A stretch of 64,000 bases of DNA from Desulfonatronovibrio hydrogenovorans DSM 9292 (GCF_000686525.1 NZ_JMKT01000001.1:1-64000); one strand, 5' to 3'. Numbered from the stretch's first letter, positions 45,897-53,641 are shown. Program-made: numbers and translations. The notes: generated by a model not told the origin, from the sequence alone.

Positions 45897-46802
45897 TCAG
45901 ACCTTGTCCGCGACCCGTTCCCCCAGAATTCCGGTGGGCCGGAAAATGAGGATCAGGATGAGCACCATGAAGGCGATGCCGTCTTTCCAGGCAGTGGAAA
46001 TAAAAGCTGCTCCCATGGCCTCAATGACCCCCAGCAGGAGACCGCCCAGCATGGCTCCGGGGATATTGCCGATTCCCCCCAGCACAGCCGCGATAAAGGC
46101 CTTGAGTCCGTACGACCAGCCCATGGTAAAGTTGACCTGGCCGTAATACAGGCCGACCATGACTCCAGCTGCTCCGCCCAGGGCCGGTCCGATAAGAAAG
46201 ACCAGGGAGATGATCCGGTTGACGTTTATACCCATCAGCCTGGCAGCCCCATGGTCAATGGCCACCGCTCTGATGGCTGTTCCGGTTCTGGTTTTCTGAA
46301 CAAAAAAGTACAGGATGCCCATGAGCACAATGGAGGTCACCAGGACAAGTATGCGCAGCAGGGGTACGTCAAGCCCCAGGATATTCAGGGTAATCCTGGG
46401 AAGGATATCATCCGGGTAGACCCTGAACCTGGGACCCCAGATAAGCATGACCATATTGGAAAAAAAGATTGATGCTCCAAGGGCGGAAACCACTGCGGAA
46501 AGCCTGTCAGCCTGTCTCACCGGACGGTAAGCCACTCTTTCCAGAATCACTCCGACAATACCCACCAGGGCCATGACCATCATGATCAGGATCAGAATCC
46601 CGAAAAAGGGATTGAGAAAGGCTGTCACCGTGTACGCGGTAAGGATGGTCAGCCCCAGGTATGAGCCGATGGTAAACAGATCACCGTGGGCAAAGTTGAT
46701 GAGCCTCATTACACCATAGACCATGGTGTAGCCCAGGGCGATAAGGGCATAGATCCCGCCTACGGCCAGACCGTTTATGAGCTGTTCAAAGAAAAATTCC
46801 AT
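45897..46802 (-). CDS. livH: Branched-chain amino acid ABC permease LivH
   Basis: The 301-residue permease has the LivH start NGLAVGGIYALIALGYTMVYGVMRLINFAHGD and the conserved loop GGIGNIPGAMLGGLLLGVIEA. About eight spans are expected. ATG 46802 has only a weak ribosome-binding site, consistent with lower synthesis than the binding protein upstream. Confidence 0.94.
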   Translation of the reverse strand: MEFFFEQLINGLAVGGIYALIALGYTMVYGVMRLINFAHGDLFTIGSYLGLTILTAYTVTAFLNPFFGILILIMMVMALVGIVGVILERVAYRPVRQADRLSAVVSALGASIFFSNMVMLIWGPRFRVYPDDILPRITLNILGLDVPLLRILVLVTSIVLMGILYFFVQKTRTGTAIRAVAIDHGAARLMGINVNRIISLVFLIGPALGGAAGVMVGLYYGQVNFTMGWSYGLKAFIAAVLGGIGNIPGAMLGGLLLGVIEAMGAAFISTAWKDGIAFMVLILILIFRPTGILGERVADKV

Positions 46803-46902
46803 TTCTTTTTATCCGGAGTTAGATGATGCAAAGGGACAAAACATCAGCGGGCCATATGTGAGTGCCCGGCTGCAGCCGGACTTATAAGCAGCAAAAGGAA
46901 TG

Positions 46903-46934
46903 AAAGGCGCACCAGAAAAGTCCGGTGCGCCTTT
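46903..46934 (-). terminator. Hairpin between livJ and livH
   Basis: An 11-bp stem (AAAGGCGCACC / GGTGCGCCTTT) with a ten-base loop lies 14 bp after the livJ stop codon and 100 bp before livH. On the minus strand only a short, mixed T tract follows. It may act as a partial terminator or mRNA stabiliser that keeps the binding protein more abundant than the permease. Confidence 0.65.
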
Positions 46935-46947
46935 AAAGTCAGGTCAG

Positions 46948-48072
46948 TTAGTCCTGCATGACAAAGTTGCCTTCACCGTCAACCCGGTACAGGCGGTACA
47001 GTTCACCCACCCGGTCCCCGTGCTGGTCAAAGGCAATATTTCCGGTCAGGCCTTCAATGTTCAACTCATTATGCATGTAGGCGGCCAGCTCATCCTTGTC
47101 CAGGCTGCCTGTGGCCTTCATGGCTTCAGCCAGGACCAGAAAGCCGTCCCCGGCCAGAACCGCCCAGATGGAGCCCGGGTTGGAGCCGTGCTTGCTGTTA
47201 TATGCAGCCAGAAAATTCTGAGCCTGAGGTGTAGCCAGATCCTGGGGCACAGGCGGACTCAAAAAGTAGAAGCCCTCAGCAGCAGCCCGGCCGGCAATGG
47301 CCACCAGATCGGGATTATTGGTGGCGTCACCCCCGATAAAGGGAACATCCCAGTTCATTTCATTTTTCTGTCTGAGAAGAAGCCCGGCCTCGGGAAAATA
47401 TCCGGTAAAAAAGACCACTTCAGGGCCGGCATTTCTCAGTCTGGACAAAATCGTACTGTAATCGCGCTCACCTGGGGTCAGGGCGTCGAAAAACACTATT
47501 TCCTTGTTGTCCTGCTCCAGAAGCCCCCTGGTTTCATCGGCCAGGCCCCGGGCATAGGATGTGCTGTCATGGAGAATGGCCACTTTATTATAGCCCATGG
47601 CCGCAATGGTCTCGGCAGCAACCCGCCCCTGTTCGTCGTCCCTGGGGGAGGTGCGGAAAAAATACTTGAGGCCTTTCTGGGTCAGACGGATGGAGGTCGC
47701 ACCGTTGGCGATCTGAATAATGCCATAATCATCATAGATGTTCTGGGTTGCCTCGGTGATGGACGATCCATAGGTTCCGATTACAGCTGCAACGTTCCGG
47801 GTGGCCAGCCTGTTGGCTGCAGAAACAGCGGTCCTGGGATCGCCGCCATCATCCTCCACCAGGATCCTGACCTGCTGACCGTTGATTCCCCCTGCTGCAT
47901 TGACTTCCTCAGCCAGCAGCTGGACAATATCCCTCATGTCCTGACCTTCACTGGCCCAGGAACCGGTCAGAGGGCACATGAGACCGATGCGTATTTCTGC
48001 CCAGGCATTACCTGCGCCAAAGAATAGAGCCATTGCCAGGGATAAAACCAGGAGTTTGATCCGTGTCTTCAT
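46948..48072 (-). CDS. livJ: Branched-chain amino acid-binding periplasmic protein
   Basis: The 374-residue exported protein has a signal peptide (about 1-25, ending NAWA) and the LivJ/LivK type I binding fold: IRIGLMCPLTGSWASEGQDMRDIVQLLAEEVN, VIGTYGSSITEA for ligand contact, and DYSTILSRLRNAGPEVVFFTGYFPEAG. It delivers leucine-type amino acids or related compounds to LivHMGF. ATG 48072 has a perfect AGGAGG. It is first in the operon. Confidence 0.92.
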   Translation of the reverse strand: MKTRIKLLVLSLAMALFFGAGNAWAEIRIGLMCPLTGSWASEGQDMRDIVQLLAEEVNAAGGINGQQVRILVEDDGGDPRTAVSAANRLATRNVAAVIGTYGSSITEATQNIYDDYGIIQIANGATSIRLTQKGLKYFFRTSPRDDEQGRVAAETIAAMGYNKVAILHDSTSYARGLADETRGLLEQDNKEIVFFDALTPGERDYSTILSRLRNAGPEVVFFTGYFPEAGLLLRQKNEMNWDVPFIGGDATNNPDLVAIAGRAAAEGFYFLSPPVPQDLATPQAQNFLAAYNSKHGSNPGSIWAVLAGDGFLVLAEAMKATGSLDKDELAAYMHNELNIEGLTGNIAFDQHGDRVGELYRLYRVDGEGNFVMQD

Positions 48073-48249
48073 CTACTGCCTCCTAAAACAAGGTTGAAAG
48101 TTTTACCTGCCTTGAGTTGCCAGACCATGGGGATGGGGCCAGATCACAAAATTGTAAATAAAATCTCCATGGTAACTGATATCTGATAATAGAAATAACG
48201 GATCAAATCAAGAATAAATCAACATCTGAAGTTGCCCTGCCAAAGAATG

Positions 48250-48735
48250 TCAGACCAGTTCTATCTTCTTGATGATAACAGGCTCCTTGGGCACGTCATC
48301 ATGAAAGCCCCATTTCCCGGTCTGGACCTGGGCCATCTTGTCCACAACATCCATGCCCTCGACCACTCTGGCAAATACCGCATATCCGAAGTCCCTGGCC
48401 CCATGGTCCAGGAAATGATTGTCCGCAAGGTTGATGAAAAACTGGCTGGTGGCGCTGTCCTTGTCCTGGGTCCTGGCCATGGCCAGGGTGCCGCGCATAT
48501 TCAAAAGGCCATTTTTGGCCTCGTTCTTTATGGGCGGATCAGTCTTTTTTTCAGCCATACCCTCGGTCATGCCCCCTCCCTGGATCATGAATCCGGGAAT
48601 GACCCGGTGAAATATGGTCTCATTATAAAAGCCCTTTTCAATATAGTTCAAAAAATTCTCAACCGTGACCGGAGCCCGGTCAGCTTCCAGCTCAATAGTA
48701 ACATCTCCGTGATTCGTCTGCATTAGTACCTGCAT
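48250..48735 (-). CDS. Cyclophilin-type peptidyl-prolyl isomerase
   Basis: The 161-residue cytosolic protein is a small bacterial cyclophilin. The catalytic arginine lies in [15 protein letters not shown], with [18 protein letters not shown] and [17 protein letters not shown] as later signatures. ATG 48735 follows GGAG; the TTG at 48747 in the same frame is less likely. It accelerates proline isomerisation during folding. Confidence 0.95.
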   Translation of the reverse strand: MQVLMQTNHGDVTIELEADRAPVTVENFLNYIEKGFYNETIFHRVIPGFMIQGGGMTEGMAEKKTDPPIKNEAKNGLLNMRGTLAMARTQDKDSATSQFFINLADNHFLDHGARDFGYAVFARVVEGMDVVDKMAQVQTGKWGFHDDVPKEPVIIKKIELV

Positions 48736-48871
48736 TGTTTTCTCCAAGTAAAATGTTTATGATCTATATTAAAGATCCAGGCCAACAGGCTCAAAAAATA
48801 TTAGCTTTATGCCGGCTGTTTTGCAATCCGCTATTTGTCCGGCCTAACAGTGTATTGAAAAAGTCATTATC

Positions 48872-49001
48872 AGACAGGCTGTTCAAAAATTCCAAGGGCA
48901 AGAAACAAAAAAGTTCAAGGTTGCAGCGTAATTATCCATACGTAAGAGTTTGAACTTTTGGAGCGACCAAGCCAATTGGGAGAATTTCAACAGTCTGCTA
49001 A
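48872..49001. repeat. MITE-like imperfect inverted repeat (about 130 bp)
   Basis: The outer arms are GACAGGCTGTTCAAAAATTC (48873-48892) and GAATTTCAACAGTCTGC (48982-48998). Inside are a second pair, AAAAGTTCAA (48909-48918) and TTGAACTTTT (48950-48959), and a central TTATCCATACGTAA. The left arm is preceded by TGAAAAAGTC, a motif commonly found with this dispersed non-coding element in Deltaproteobacteria, as I recall it. There is no transposase. It fills most of the 338-bp gap between the cyclophilin and oxidoreductase genes. Confidence 0.75.
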
Positions 49002-49073
49002 GGACTGCCCTGTTGTCCTCCCCGATCCAGAGACAGAACCCGAAAAAAGCCCGGCCGGGCAAAAGGAAGCATT

Positions 49074-50525
49074 ATGAGTCACAGGTTTGATTATGATCTG
49101 GGAATAATCGGTGGTGGAGCTGCCGGCCTGACTGCTGCCTCGGGCGCGGCCCGGCTGGGTGCCAAGACCCTGCTCATTGAAAAAGAAGAAAAACTGGGTG
49201 GAGACTGTCTGCATTACGGCTGCGTTCCCAGCAAGGCCCTGATTCATTCGGCCAAGGCCCTGCATACCATAAAAGATTCGCAGAGGTATGGCTTGCCCAG
49301 GGTGGATCCCGGCCCGGTGGATTATGCCCGGATCAGACAGAGGATAATAGATGTCATTTCCGTAATCCAGAAGCATGATTCAGAAGAGCGGTTCTGCCGG
49401 CTGGGCGCTGAGGTCAGGTTCGGCCGGGCCAGATTTGTGGACGAACACAGCATCCAGCTGGAGAGCAGAAAACTGTCCGCTGCAAAATGGCTCATAGCCA
49501 CGGGCTCTTCCCCGGCTGTTCCCCCCATACCCGGCCTGAACAGGACATCCTATATCACCAACAAGGAACTATTTTATCTGGACCGCCTTCCGGAGTCCAT
49601 GATCGTCCTGGGCGGTGGACCCATTGCCGTGGAAATGGCCCAGGCCATGAACAGGCTGGGGGTAAAAGTATCGGTTATTCAGAGAAGCCCGCAGATCCTG
49701 ACTAGAGAAGACCGGGACATGGCTGACCAGCTGCTTCAGATCCTTCAGGCAGAAGGAGTCGATTTCTATCTTGGGGCATCAGCTGCAGGAGTCAGAGACC
49801 ATGGCCGGCAAAAGGAAATCCTTTTTAAACAGGCAAATGGAGATGAAAAAAGAGTCACTGCTGAAACAATCCTTGTTGCCCTGGGCAGGACTCCCAATAC
49901 AGAGGGGCTTGACCTGGAAAATGCCGGGGTCAAATTCGGTCCCAGGGGAATTCAGGTGGATGCCAGGCTCAGGACTTCTCAGAAACATATCTTTGCTGCC
50001 GGGGACATAACCGGTGATTATCAGTTCACCCACACGGCCGGATATGAAAGCGGAATTGTTCTGGCTAATGCGATTTTTCGTCTGCCCAGAAAAGCAGACT
50101 ACACCATTATGCCCTGGTGCACTTATACGGATCCGGAACTGGCCAGCGTGGGCCTTAACGAAAAAAGGGCGGCCCTGGCCGGCATTGATCATACAGTCTG
50201 GACCGAGGAATTTTCCGGCAATGACCGCAGCCTGACCATGGGCAACACTAATGGTAAGATCAAAATGATCCTGAATAACCGGGAAAAAGTAATCGGGGTC
50301 CAGATCCTGGGGCCAAGTGCAGGTGAACTCATCAATGAATGGGTGGCGGCCTTAAGCGGCAAAATAAAGCTTACCACCCTGGCCTCGGCTGTTCATCCGT
50401 ATCCTACCCTTGGCGAGATCAGCAAACGGGTGGCTGGATCATACCTGGCTCCAAAGATCTTTTCCAAAAAGATCCAAAAAGGACTCAAATTCTTTTTCAG
50501 CCTTAAGGGCCGGTCCTGCAGCTGA
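49074..50525 (+). CDS. FAD-dependent pyridine nucleotide-disulfide oxidoreductase (Lpd/MerA-like)
   Basis: The 483-residue flavoprotein has IIGGGAAGLTAASGAARLG (FAD), the redox disulfide GGDCLHYGCVPSK, GGGPIAVEMAQAMNRLG (NAD(P)H), IFAAGDITGDYQFTHTAGYE, and AVHPYPTLGE with the C-terminal His-Glu pair. It lacks the heavy-metal domain and the terminal CysCys of true mercuric reductase. It belongs to the broad Lpd/MerA-like group often linked to membrane TVP38 proteins, but none is adjacent here. Its substrate is unknown; the C terminus ends RSCS. Confidence 0.88.
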   Translation: MSHRFDYDLGIIGGGAAGLTAASGAARLGAKTLLIEKEEKLGGDCLHYGCVPSKALIHSAKALHTIKDSQRYGLPRVDPGPVDYARIRQRIIDVISVIQKHDSEERFCRLGAEVRFGRARFVDEHSIQLESRKLSAAKWLIATGSSPAVPPIPGLNRTSYITNKELFYLDRLPESMIVLGGGPIAVEMAQAMNRLGVKVSVIQRSPQILTREDRDMADQLLQILQAEGVDFYLGASAAGVRDHGRQKEILFKQANGDEKRVTAETILVALGRTPNTEGLDLENAGVKFGPRGIQVDARLRTSQKHIFAAGDITGDYQFTHTAGYESGIVLANAIFRLPRKADYTIMPWCTYTDPELASVGLNEKRAALAGIDHTVWTEEFSGNDRSLTMGNTNGKIKMILNNREKVIGVQILGPSAGELINEWVAALSGKIKLTTLASAVHPYPTLGEISKRVAGSYLAPKIFSKKIQKGLKFFFSLKGRSCS

Positions 50526-50697
50526 ACAGACCTGCAAAGGATCAACCCTTAGTGTCCAGACAGTGCACCAAAGGATAAAATTTCAATCTACCCATTGACT
50601 TTTTCTATGGAATATTCTGTTTTATATTCAATGCGCCAATATGTTTGTCTCAGGTTCTTTATAACCCTGCGACAGTACTCCTTAAGGAGGGTTGCTT

Positions 50698-50991
50698 ATG
50701 AAAAATGATGATCTGAAAAAAATGCTGACCACCATCTGCCTGACCGGACTTCTGGCCGGCTCAGGCATTGGAATATCAGCATGCAATGCCAGCGGATGAG
50801 GATCTTCCAACAGCAATGCGGTCGGCAATGCCAATGGAAGCGGCTGAGGAGCAACCAACGGAGACGCAGGTAGCGCTCCAGCAGGAAGCGGTTGAGGTGC
50901 AACTGACATCGGTGCCGGGGGCACCGATGATAGTGACCAGGAACCCAAGCCAACTCCCGCACCCAGCGGTTGAGGCGGAGGCTCCAATTAG
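50698..50991 (+). CDS. Selenocysteine-rich precursor peptide (four in-frame UGA)
   Basis: ATG 50698 has a near-perfect AAGGAGG 6 bp upstream. The frame reads 97 residues to TAG at 50989-50991 if UGA codons at 50797, 50845, 50893 and 50971 are read as selenocysteine (residues 34, 50, 66, 92). All four sit in the same context, AGC-GGN-UGA-GGN (Ser-Gly-Sec-Gly); the first three are exactly 48 nt apart. Each is followed by a SECIS-like hairpin. Residues 1-31 form a leader with a charged start (KNDDLKKML) and a hydrophobic Gly-rich stretch ending ISACNA. The core is rich in Gly, Ala, Asn and Ser. The radical SAM/SPASM gene follows. I infer a RiPP-like precursor; the family resembles the predicted 'selenobiotic' peptides. 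A conventional reading would stop at residue 33. Confidence 0.88.
50804..50840 (+). promoter_or_regulatory. SECIS-like hairpin after UGA 1
   Basis: The upper stem GCAATGC/GCAATGC (50813-50819 with 50825-50831; central A-A mismatch) carries a GGTCG loop. A lower stem CTTCCA/TGGAAG (50804-50809 with 50835-50840) lies below a small internal loop. The loop GGU is 21-23 nt after the UGA. The loop is close to the GGUCU of the E. coli fdhF SECIS. Confidence 0.82.
50860..50879 (+). promoter_or_regulatory. SECIS-like hairpin after UGA 2
   Basis: Stem GGAG-a-CGC / GCG-CTCC (50860-50867 with 50873-50879), seven pairs with one bulged A, and an AGGTA loop. The loop GGU is 22-24 nt after the UGA. A bulged base and an AGGU loop are also features of the fdhF SECIS. 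Confidence 0.82.
50907..50929 (+). promoter_or_regulatory. SECIS-like hairpin after UGA 3
   Basis: A perfect 10-bp stem, CATCGGTGCC (50907-50916) with GGCACCGATG (50920-50929), and a GGG loop 22-24 nt after the UGA. The stem begins 11 nt after the UGA. The loop lacks the U seen in the other three. Confidence 0.8.
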
Positions 50992-51008
50992 CGCAGTTGG
51001 CGCTGATT
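50986..51008 (+). promoter_or_regulatory. SECIS-like hairpin after UGA 4, spanning the stop codon
   Basis: Nine pairs, AATTAGCGC (50986-50994) with GCGCTGATT (51000-51008; one T-G wobble), and an AGTTG loop. The loop GU is 23-24 nt after the UGA. The TAG stop codon (50989-50991) lies inside the left arm, so half of the element is untranslated. Confidence 0.8.
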
Positions 51009-51019
51009 TCCAACGCTCA

Positions 51020-51051
51020 GGGCGGCGGCATCAGGCGCATTTGCTCCGCCC
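51020..51051 (+). other. GC-rich hairpin between precursor and maturase genes
   Basis: GGGCGG (51020-51025) pairs with CCGCCC (51046-51051) around a 20-base loop, 12 bp before the maturase ATG. No T run follows. It may limit expression of the maturase relative to the peptide. Confidence 0.5.
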
Positions 51052-51063
51052 ATCCTGAAAAAA

Positions 51064-52662
51064 ATGCCGGACAAAAATACCCTAGAAACAGCCTGCCCAT
51101 CCTGCCGGGCAATACTGGGCCAGGACGCGTGGTCTCAGGTCTGTGCCCGATATCTCCTTGACAGCCCTGATGATTTTCCTGATTTCCTGGACCAGCTTGA
51201 AACCCTTCCTCCGGGCCTAGCTTTTATTCCGGACCTGGCCAGGCTTGAGCTGGCAGTGGCCAGGATAGCCGAATGTATTCCAGCTGAACCTGTGGGCAGT
51301 CATGATGTAAACACCTGCCTTGAACTGCTGGATCTTGACTGGTCCGGCCTCTGCTCCCTGGTAAAAAACAGAAACAGGGAGAAAACCAGTCCACCCAGAA
51401 ACATCAAGGAAAAGGTCCTGGTGTGGAAACAGGGTGATGAAATTCTATTCAGGCCGGCAACTGCCAATGATCTTCTGGCCCTGAAGCTGGTCCTGGAGAA
51501 CATAAACATCTCTGAAGCAGCAAAAATTGCCAACCGCCCTTCTTCTTATATCTGGCCGGTGATCAATGAAGCCAGGCGTAATGGCATCCTGGTGGGGGAA
51601 AAAACCAGAATAGCCAGAGACCCTGAAGTATTTGAAGTCAAATCCCACCTTGCCCCCAAATATCAGCAAGCAGATGTGTTCACCCTGCAGTGGCACATAA
51701 CTCAGGCCTGTGATTTAAATTGCAAACATTGCTACGGCAGGGAAAGCCGGAATCATCTGGACCTGGACAGTGCCTTGAGGATACTGGATGAATTCCAGCA
51801 CTTCTGTAAAAACAAGAATGTCCATGGCCAGGTCAGCCTGACCGGGGGTAATCCACTTCTTCACCCTGATCTGGAAACAATCCATGCAGCAGCTTCAGGC
51901 ATGGGCTTTACAGTAGGCATCCTGGGCAATCCCACTTCAGAAGATCAGCTGAAAAAGCTGCTGAAAAAAGGACCGATCTCCTTTTTTCAGGTCAGTCTGG
52001 AAGGCCAGGAAGAACACAATGACTATATCCGCGGCCAAGGACATTATAAAAAAGTCCTGGGGTTTTTAGATGTCTTGAAAAAACTGGATATATACTCCAT
52101 GGTTATGCTCACCCTGACCAGGGCCAATGCAGGCCAGGTCCTTTGCCTGGCCCGGGAGATCCAGGACAGGGCTGACCTCTTCACCTTCAACCGGTTGTCA
52201 ATGGTGGGGAGTGGAGCTCATCTGACTCCGGCTGGGCAGGATGAGTTCAATGAACTTCTGGCCGACTACCAGGAGCAGGCCAGAACCATGTCAGTCATGG
52301 GATTCAAGGACAATCTGCTTAATCTTTTCAGGTTCAGGCATGGACGCCAGCTATTCGGCGGCTGCACCGGTTATGGGTGCGGCGCAGCCTTTAATTTTGT
52401 TTCCGTGCTTTGCGACGGAGAGGTTCACGCCTGCAGGAAATTTCCCTCCAGGCTGGGCAGTATTTATGATAACAGCCTGGAACAGATTTATGATTCCCAA
52501 GTTGCCGCTAAATACAGGAAAGGATCAAAAGGGTGTGTTGGCTGCGCCATCAGACATGTCTGCGGAGGATGCCTGGCAGTGACCTACAGCCATGGCCTGG
52601 ACATATTCCAGGACCGTGACCCCTATTGCTGGATGAACCAGAGCCAGGAGAAGTTCAGATAA
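51064..52662 (+). CDS. Radical SAM/SPASM peptide maturase for the selenopeptide
   Basis: The 532-residue protein has an N-terminal region of about 200 residues (with an early TACPSCRAI pair), a radical SAM core and a SPASM domain. The [4Fe-4S]-SAM motif is CDLNCKHCYG near residue 219, followed by SLTGGNPLLHPDL. The SPASM domain carries FGGCTGYGCGAAF, LCDGEVHACRKFP and GCVGCAIRHVCGGCLAVTYSHG, then a final DPYCW; these cysteines would bind auxiliary clusters. Such enzymes modify ribosomal peptides, and the Sec-rich peptide gene directly upstream is the obvious substrate. It resembles maturases of the predicted selenobiotic family. ATG 51064 has no clear ribosome-binding site. Confidence 0.9.
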   Translation: MPDKNTLETACPSCRAILGQDAWSQVCARYLLDSPDDFPDFLDQLETLPPGLAFIPDLARLELAVARIAECIPAEPVGSHDVNTCLELLDLDWSGLCSLVKNRNREKTSPPRNIKEKVLVWKQGDEILFRPATANDLLALKLVLENINISEAAKIANRPSSYIWPVINEARRNGILVGEKTRIARDPEVFEVKSHLAPKYQQADVFTLQWHITQACDLNCKHCYGRESRNHLDLDSALRILDEFQHFCKNKNVHGQVSLTGGNPLLHPDLETIHAAASGMGFTVGILGNPTSEDQLKKLLKKGPISFFQVSLEGQEEHNDYIRGQGHYKKVLGFLDVLKKLDIYSMVMLTLTRANAGQVLCLAREIQDRADLFTFNRLSMVGSGAHLTPAGQDEFNELLADYQEQARTMSVMGFKDNLLNLFRFRHGRQLFGGCTGYGCGAAFNFVSVLCDGEVHACRKFPSRLGSIYDNSLEQIYDSQVAAKYRKGSKGCVGCAIRHVCGGCLAVTYSHGLDIFQDRDPYCWMNQSQEKFR

Positions 52663-52663
52663 A

Positions 52664-53473
52664 GTGAACATGCTGCTCATGGATCAGGAGCTGGTCATCA
52701 GACTCAGCTTTTTTCTAGGGATTTTTTCAATTATGGCCCTGTGGGAAAACAGATATCCCAGACGAAAGCTGACCCAGCCAAAGTGGAAAAGATGGCTCAA
52801 CAACCTGGGCCTGACCCTGTTCAATTCTGTTCTGCTCAGGATTCTCTTCCCTGTGGCTGCAGTAGGTGTAGCCATCCTGGCCCAGAACAATCAGTGGGGG
52901 CTGTTCCAGCAGCTGGCTGTTCACCAGATCCTGGCCGGAATTGTATCCATAATCATCCTTGATTTTGCCATTTATTCCCAGCACCTTATTTTCCATAAGG
53001 TTCCCATTTTGTGGCGCCTGCACCGGATGCACCACACTGACCTGGATATTGACGTGACCACCGGGGCAAGGTTTCACCCGGTTGAAATCATTCTGTCCAT
53101 GCTCATCAAGATCGGGATTGTTCTGGCCCTGGGAGCTCCGGCCTGGTCTGTGGTTGTTTTTGAGGTTATCCTCAATGCCACGTCCATGTTCAATCACAGC
53201 AATGCATACCTAAAGGCTTCCATTGACCGTTTCCTGAGGCTCATGGTGGTGACCCCGGACATGCACCGGGTCCACCATTCTGTGCTCATCAAAGAGACAG
53301 ACAGCAATTACGGTTTTAACTTTCCCTGGTGGGACCGGCTGCTGGGAACCTACACCGATCAGCCTAAAGCTGGACATGATAAAATGACCATTGGCCTGGC
53401 CAACTACCGTGATCCAAAATGGCTCAGGCTGGAATGGATGCTTTTCACTCCTTTTGCCCGCTGGTATCGCTAA
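52664..53473 (+). CDS. Membrane fatty acid hydroxylase/sterol desaturase family protein
   Basis: The 269-residue protein has about four membrane spans and the three histidine clusters of the di-iron hydroxylase superfamily: HLIFH, HRMHH and HRVHH, with FHPVEIILSM and FNHSNAYL between them. Members hydroxylate or desaturate lipids or other hydrophobic substrates using O2. It starts (GTG 52664, or ATG 52670) 1 bp after the maturase stop codon, so it is probably in the same operon. Whether it acts on the peptide, on a lipid anchor or on something unrelated is open. An O2-using enzyme is notable in a presumed anaerobe. Confidence 0.85.
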   Translation: MNMLLMDQELVIRLSFFLGIFSIMALWENRYPRRKLTQPKWKRWLNNLGLTLFNSVLLRILFPVAAVGVAILAQNNQWGLFQQLAVHQILAGIVSIIILDFAIYSQHLIFHKVPILWRLHRMHHTDLDIDVTTGARFHPVEIILSMLIKIGIVLALGAPAWSVVVFEVILNATSMFNHSNAYLKASIDRFLRLMVVTPDMHRVHHSVLIKETDSNYGFNFPWWDRLLGTYTDQPKAGHDKMTIGLANYRDPKWLRLEWMLFTPFARWYR

Positions 53474-53635
53474 AACAACAACTGTCTGAATCAACGGTCC
53501 TGCTGTATAAGTATCCTGTCTCCAGACTGCTGCCCGTCTAAGCAGACGGCTTAAGGTCAAAGCCTTTATATTGCCTGAGTTTTATGGCATAGAAATCCTG
53601 GAGTATCTCAAATTTCTTGTTCAATCCTATGGTAT

Positions 53636-53641
53636 TATACT
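53636..53641 (+). promoter_or_regulatory. Candidate -10 element of the OpuC-like operon
   Basis: TATACT lies 15 bp before the first ATG of the transporter operon, preceded by a poor -35 (TTCTTG, 16 bp away). The first gene has no ribosome-binding site, so the transcript would have a very short leader. Confidence 0.3.

Noticed and set aside
49074..50525. Mercuric reductase
   Set aside because: The N-terminal metal-binding domain and C-terminal CysCys of MerA are missing and no mer genes are nearby; only the general disulfide oxidoreductase fold is supported.
50595..50628. Sigma-70 promoter of the selenopeptide gene
   Set aside because: TTGACT and TATATT are present but 22 bp apart, outside the usual 16-18 bp; other pairings are poor. 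The region is AT-rich and may still hold the promoter.
50698..50799. A 33-residue peptide ending at the first UGA, or a pseudogene with several stops
   Set aside because: Protein-like, modular sequence continues in the same frame after each UGA, contexts are identical, and hairpins recur at the same distance. A decayed gene would not keep this order.
50768..51058. A 96-codon open frame overlapping the selenopeptide gene
   Set aside because: It has no ribosome-binding site, starts inside the better-supported gene and has no protein-like pattern; it is open because UGA-rich DNA in the other frame lacks stops.
53534..53549. Terminator after the hydroxylase-family gene
   Set aside because: CCGTCT/AGACGG is a short stem with no T tract; it does not show where the selenopeptide operon ends.
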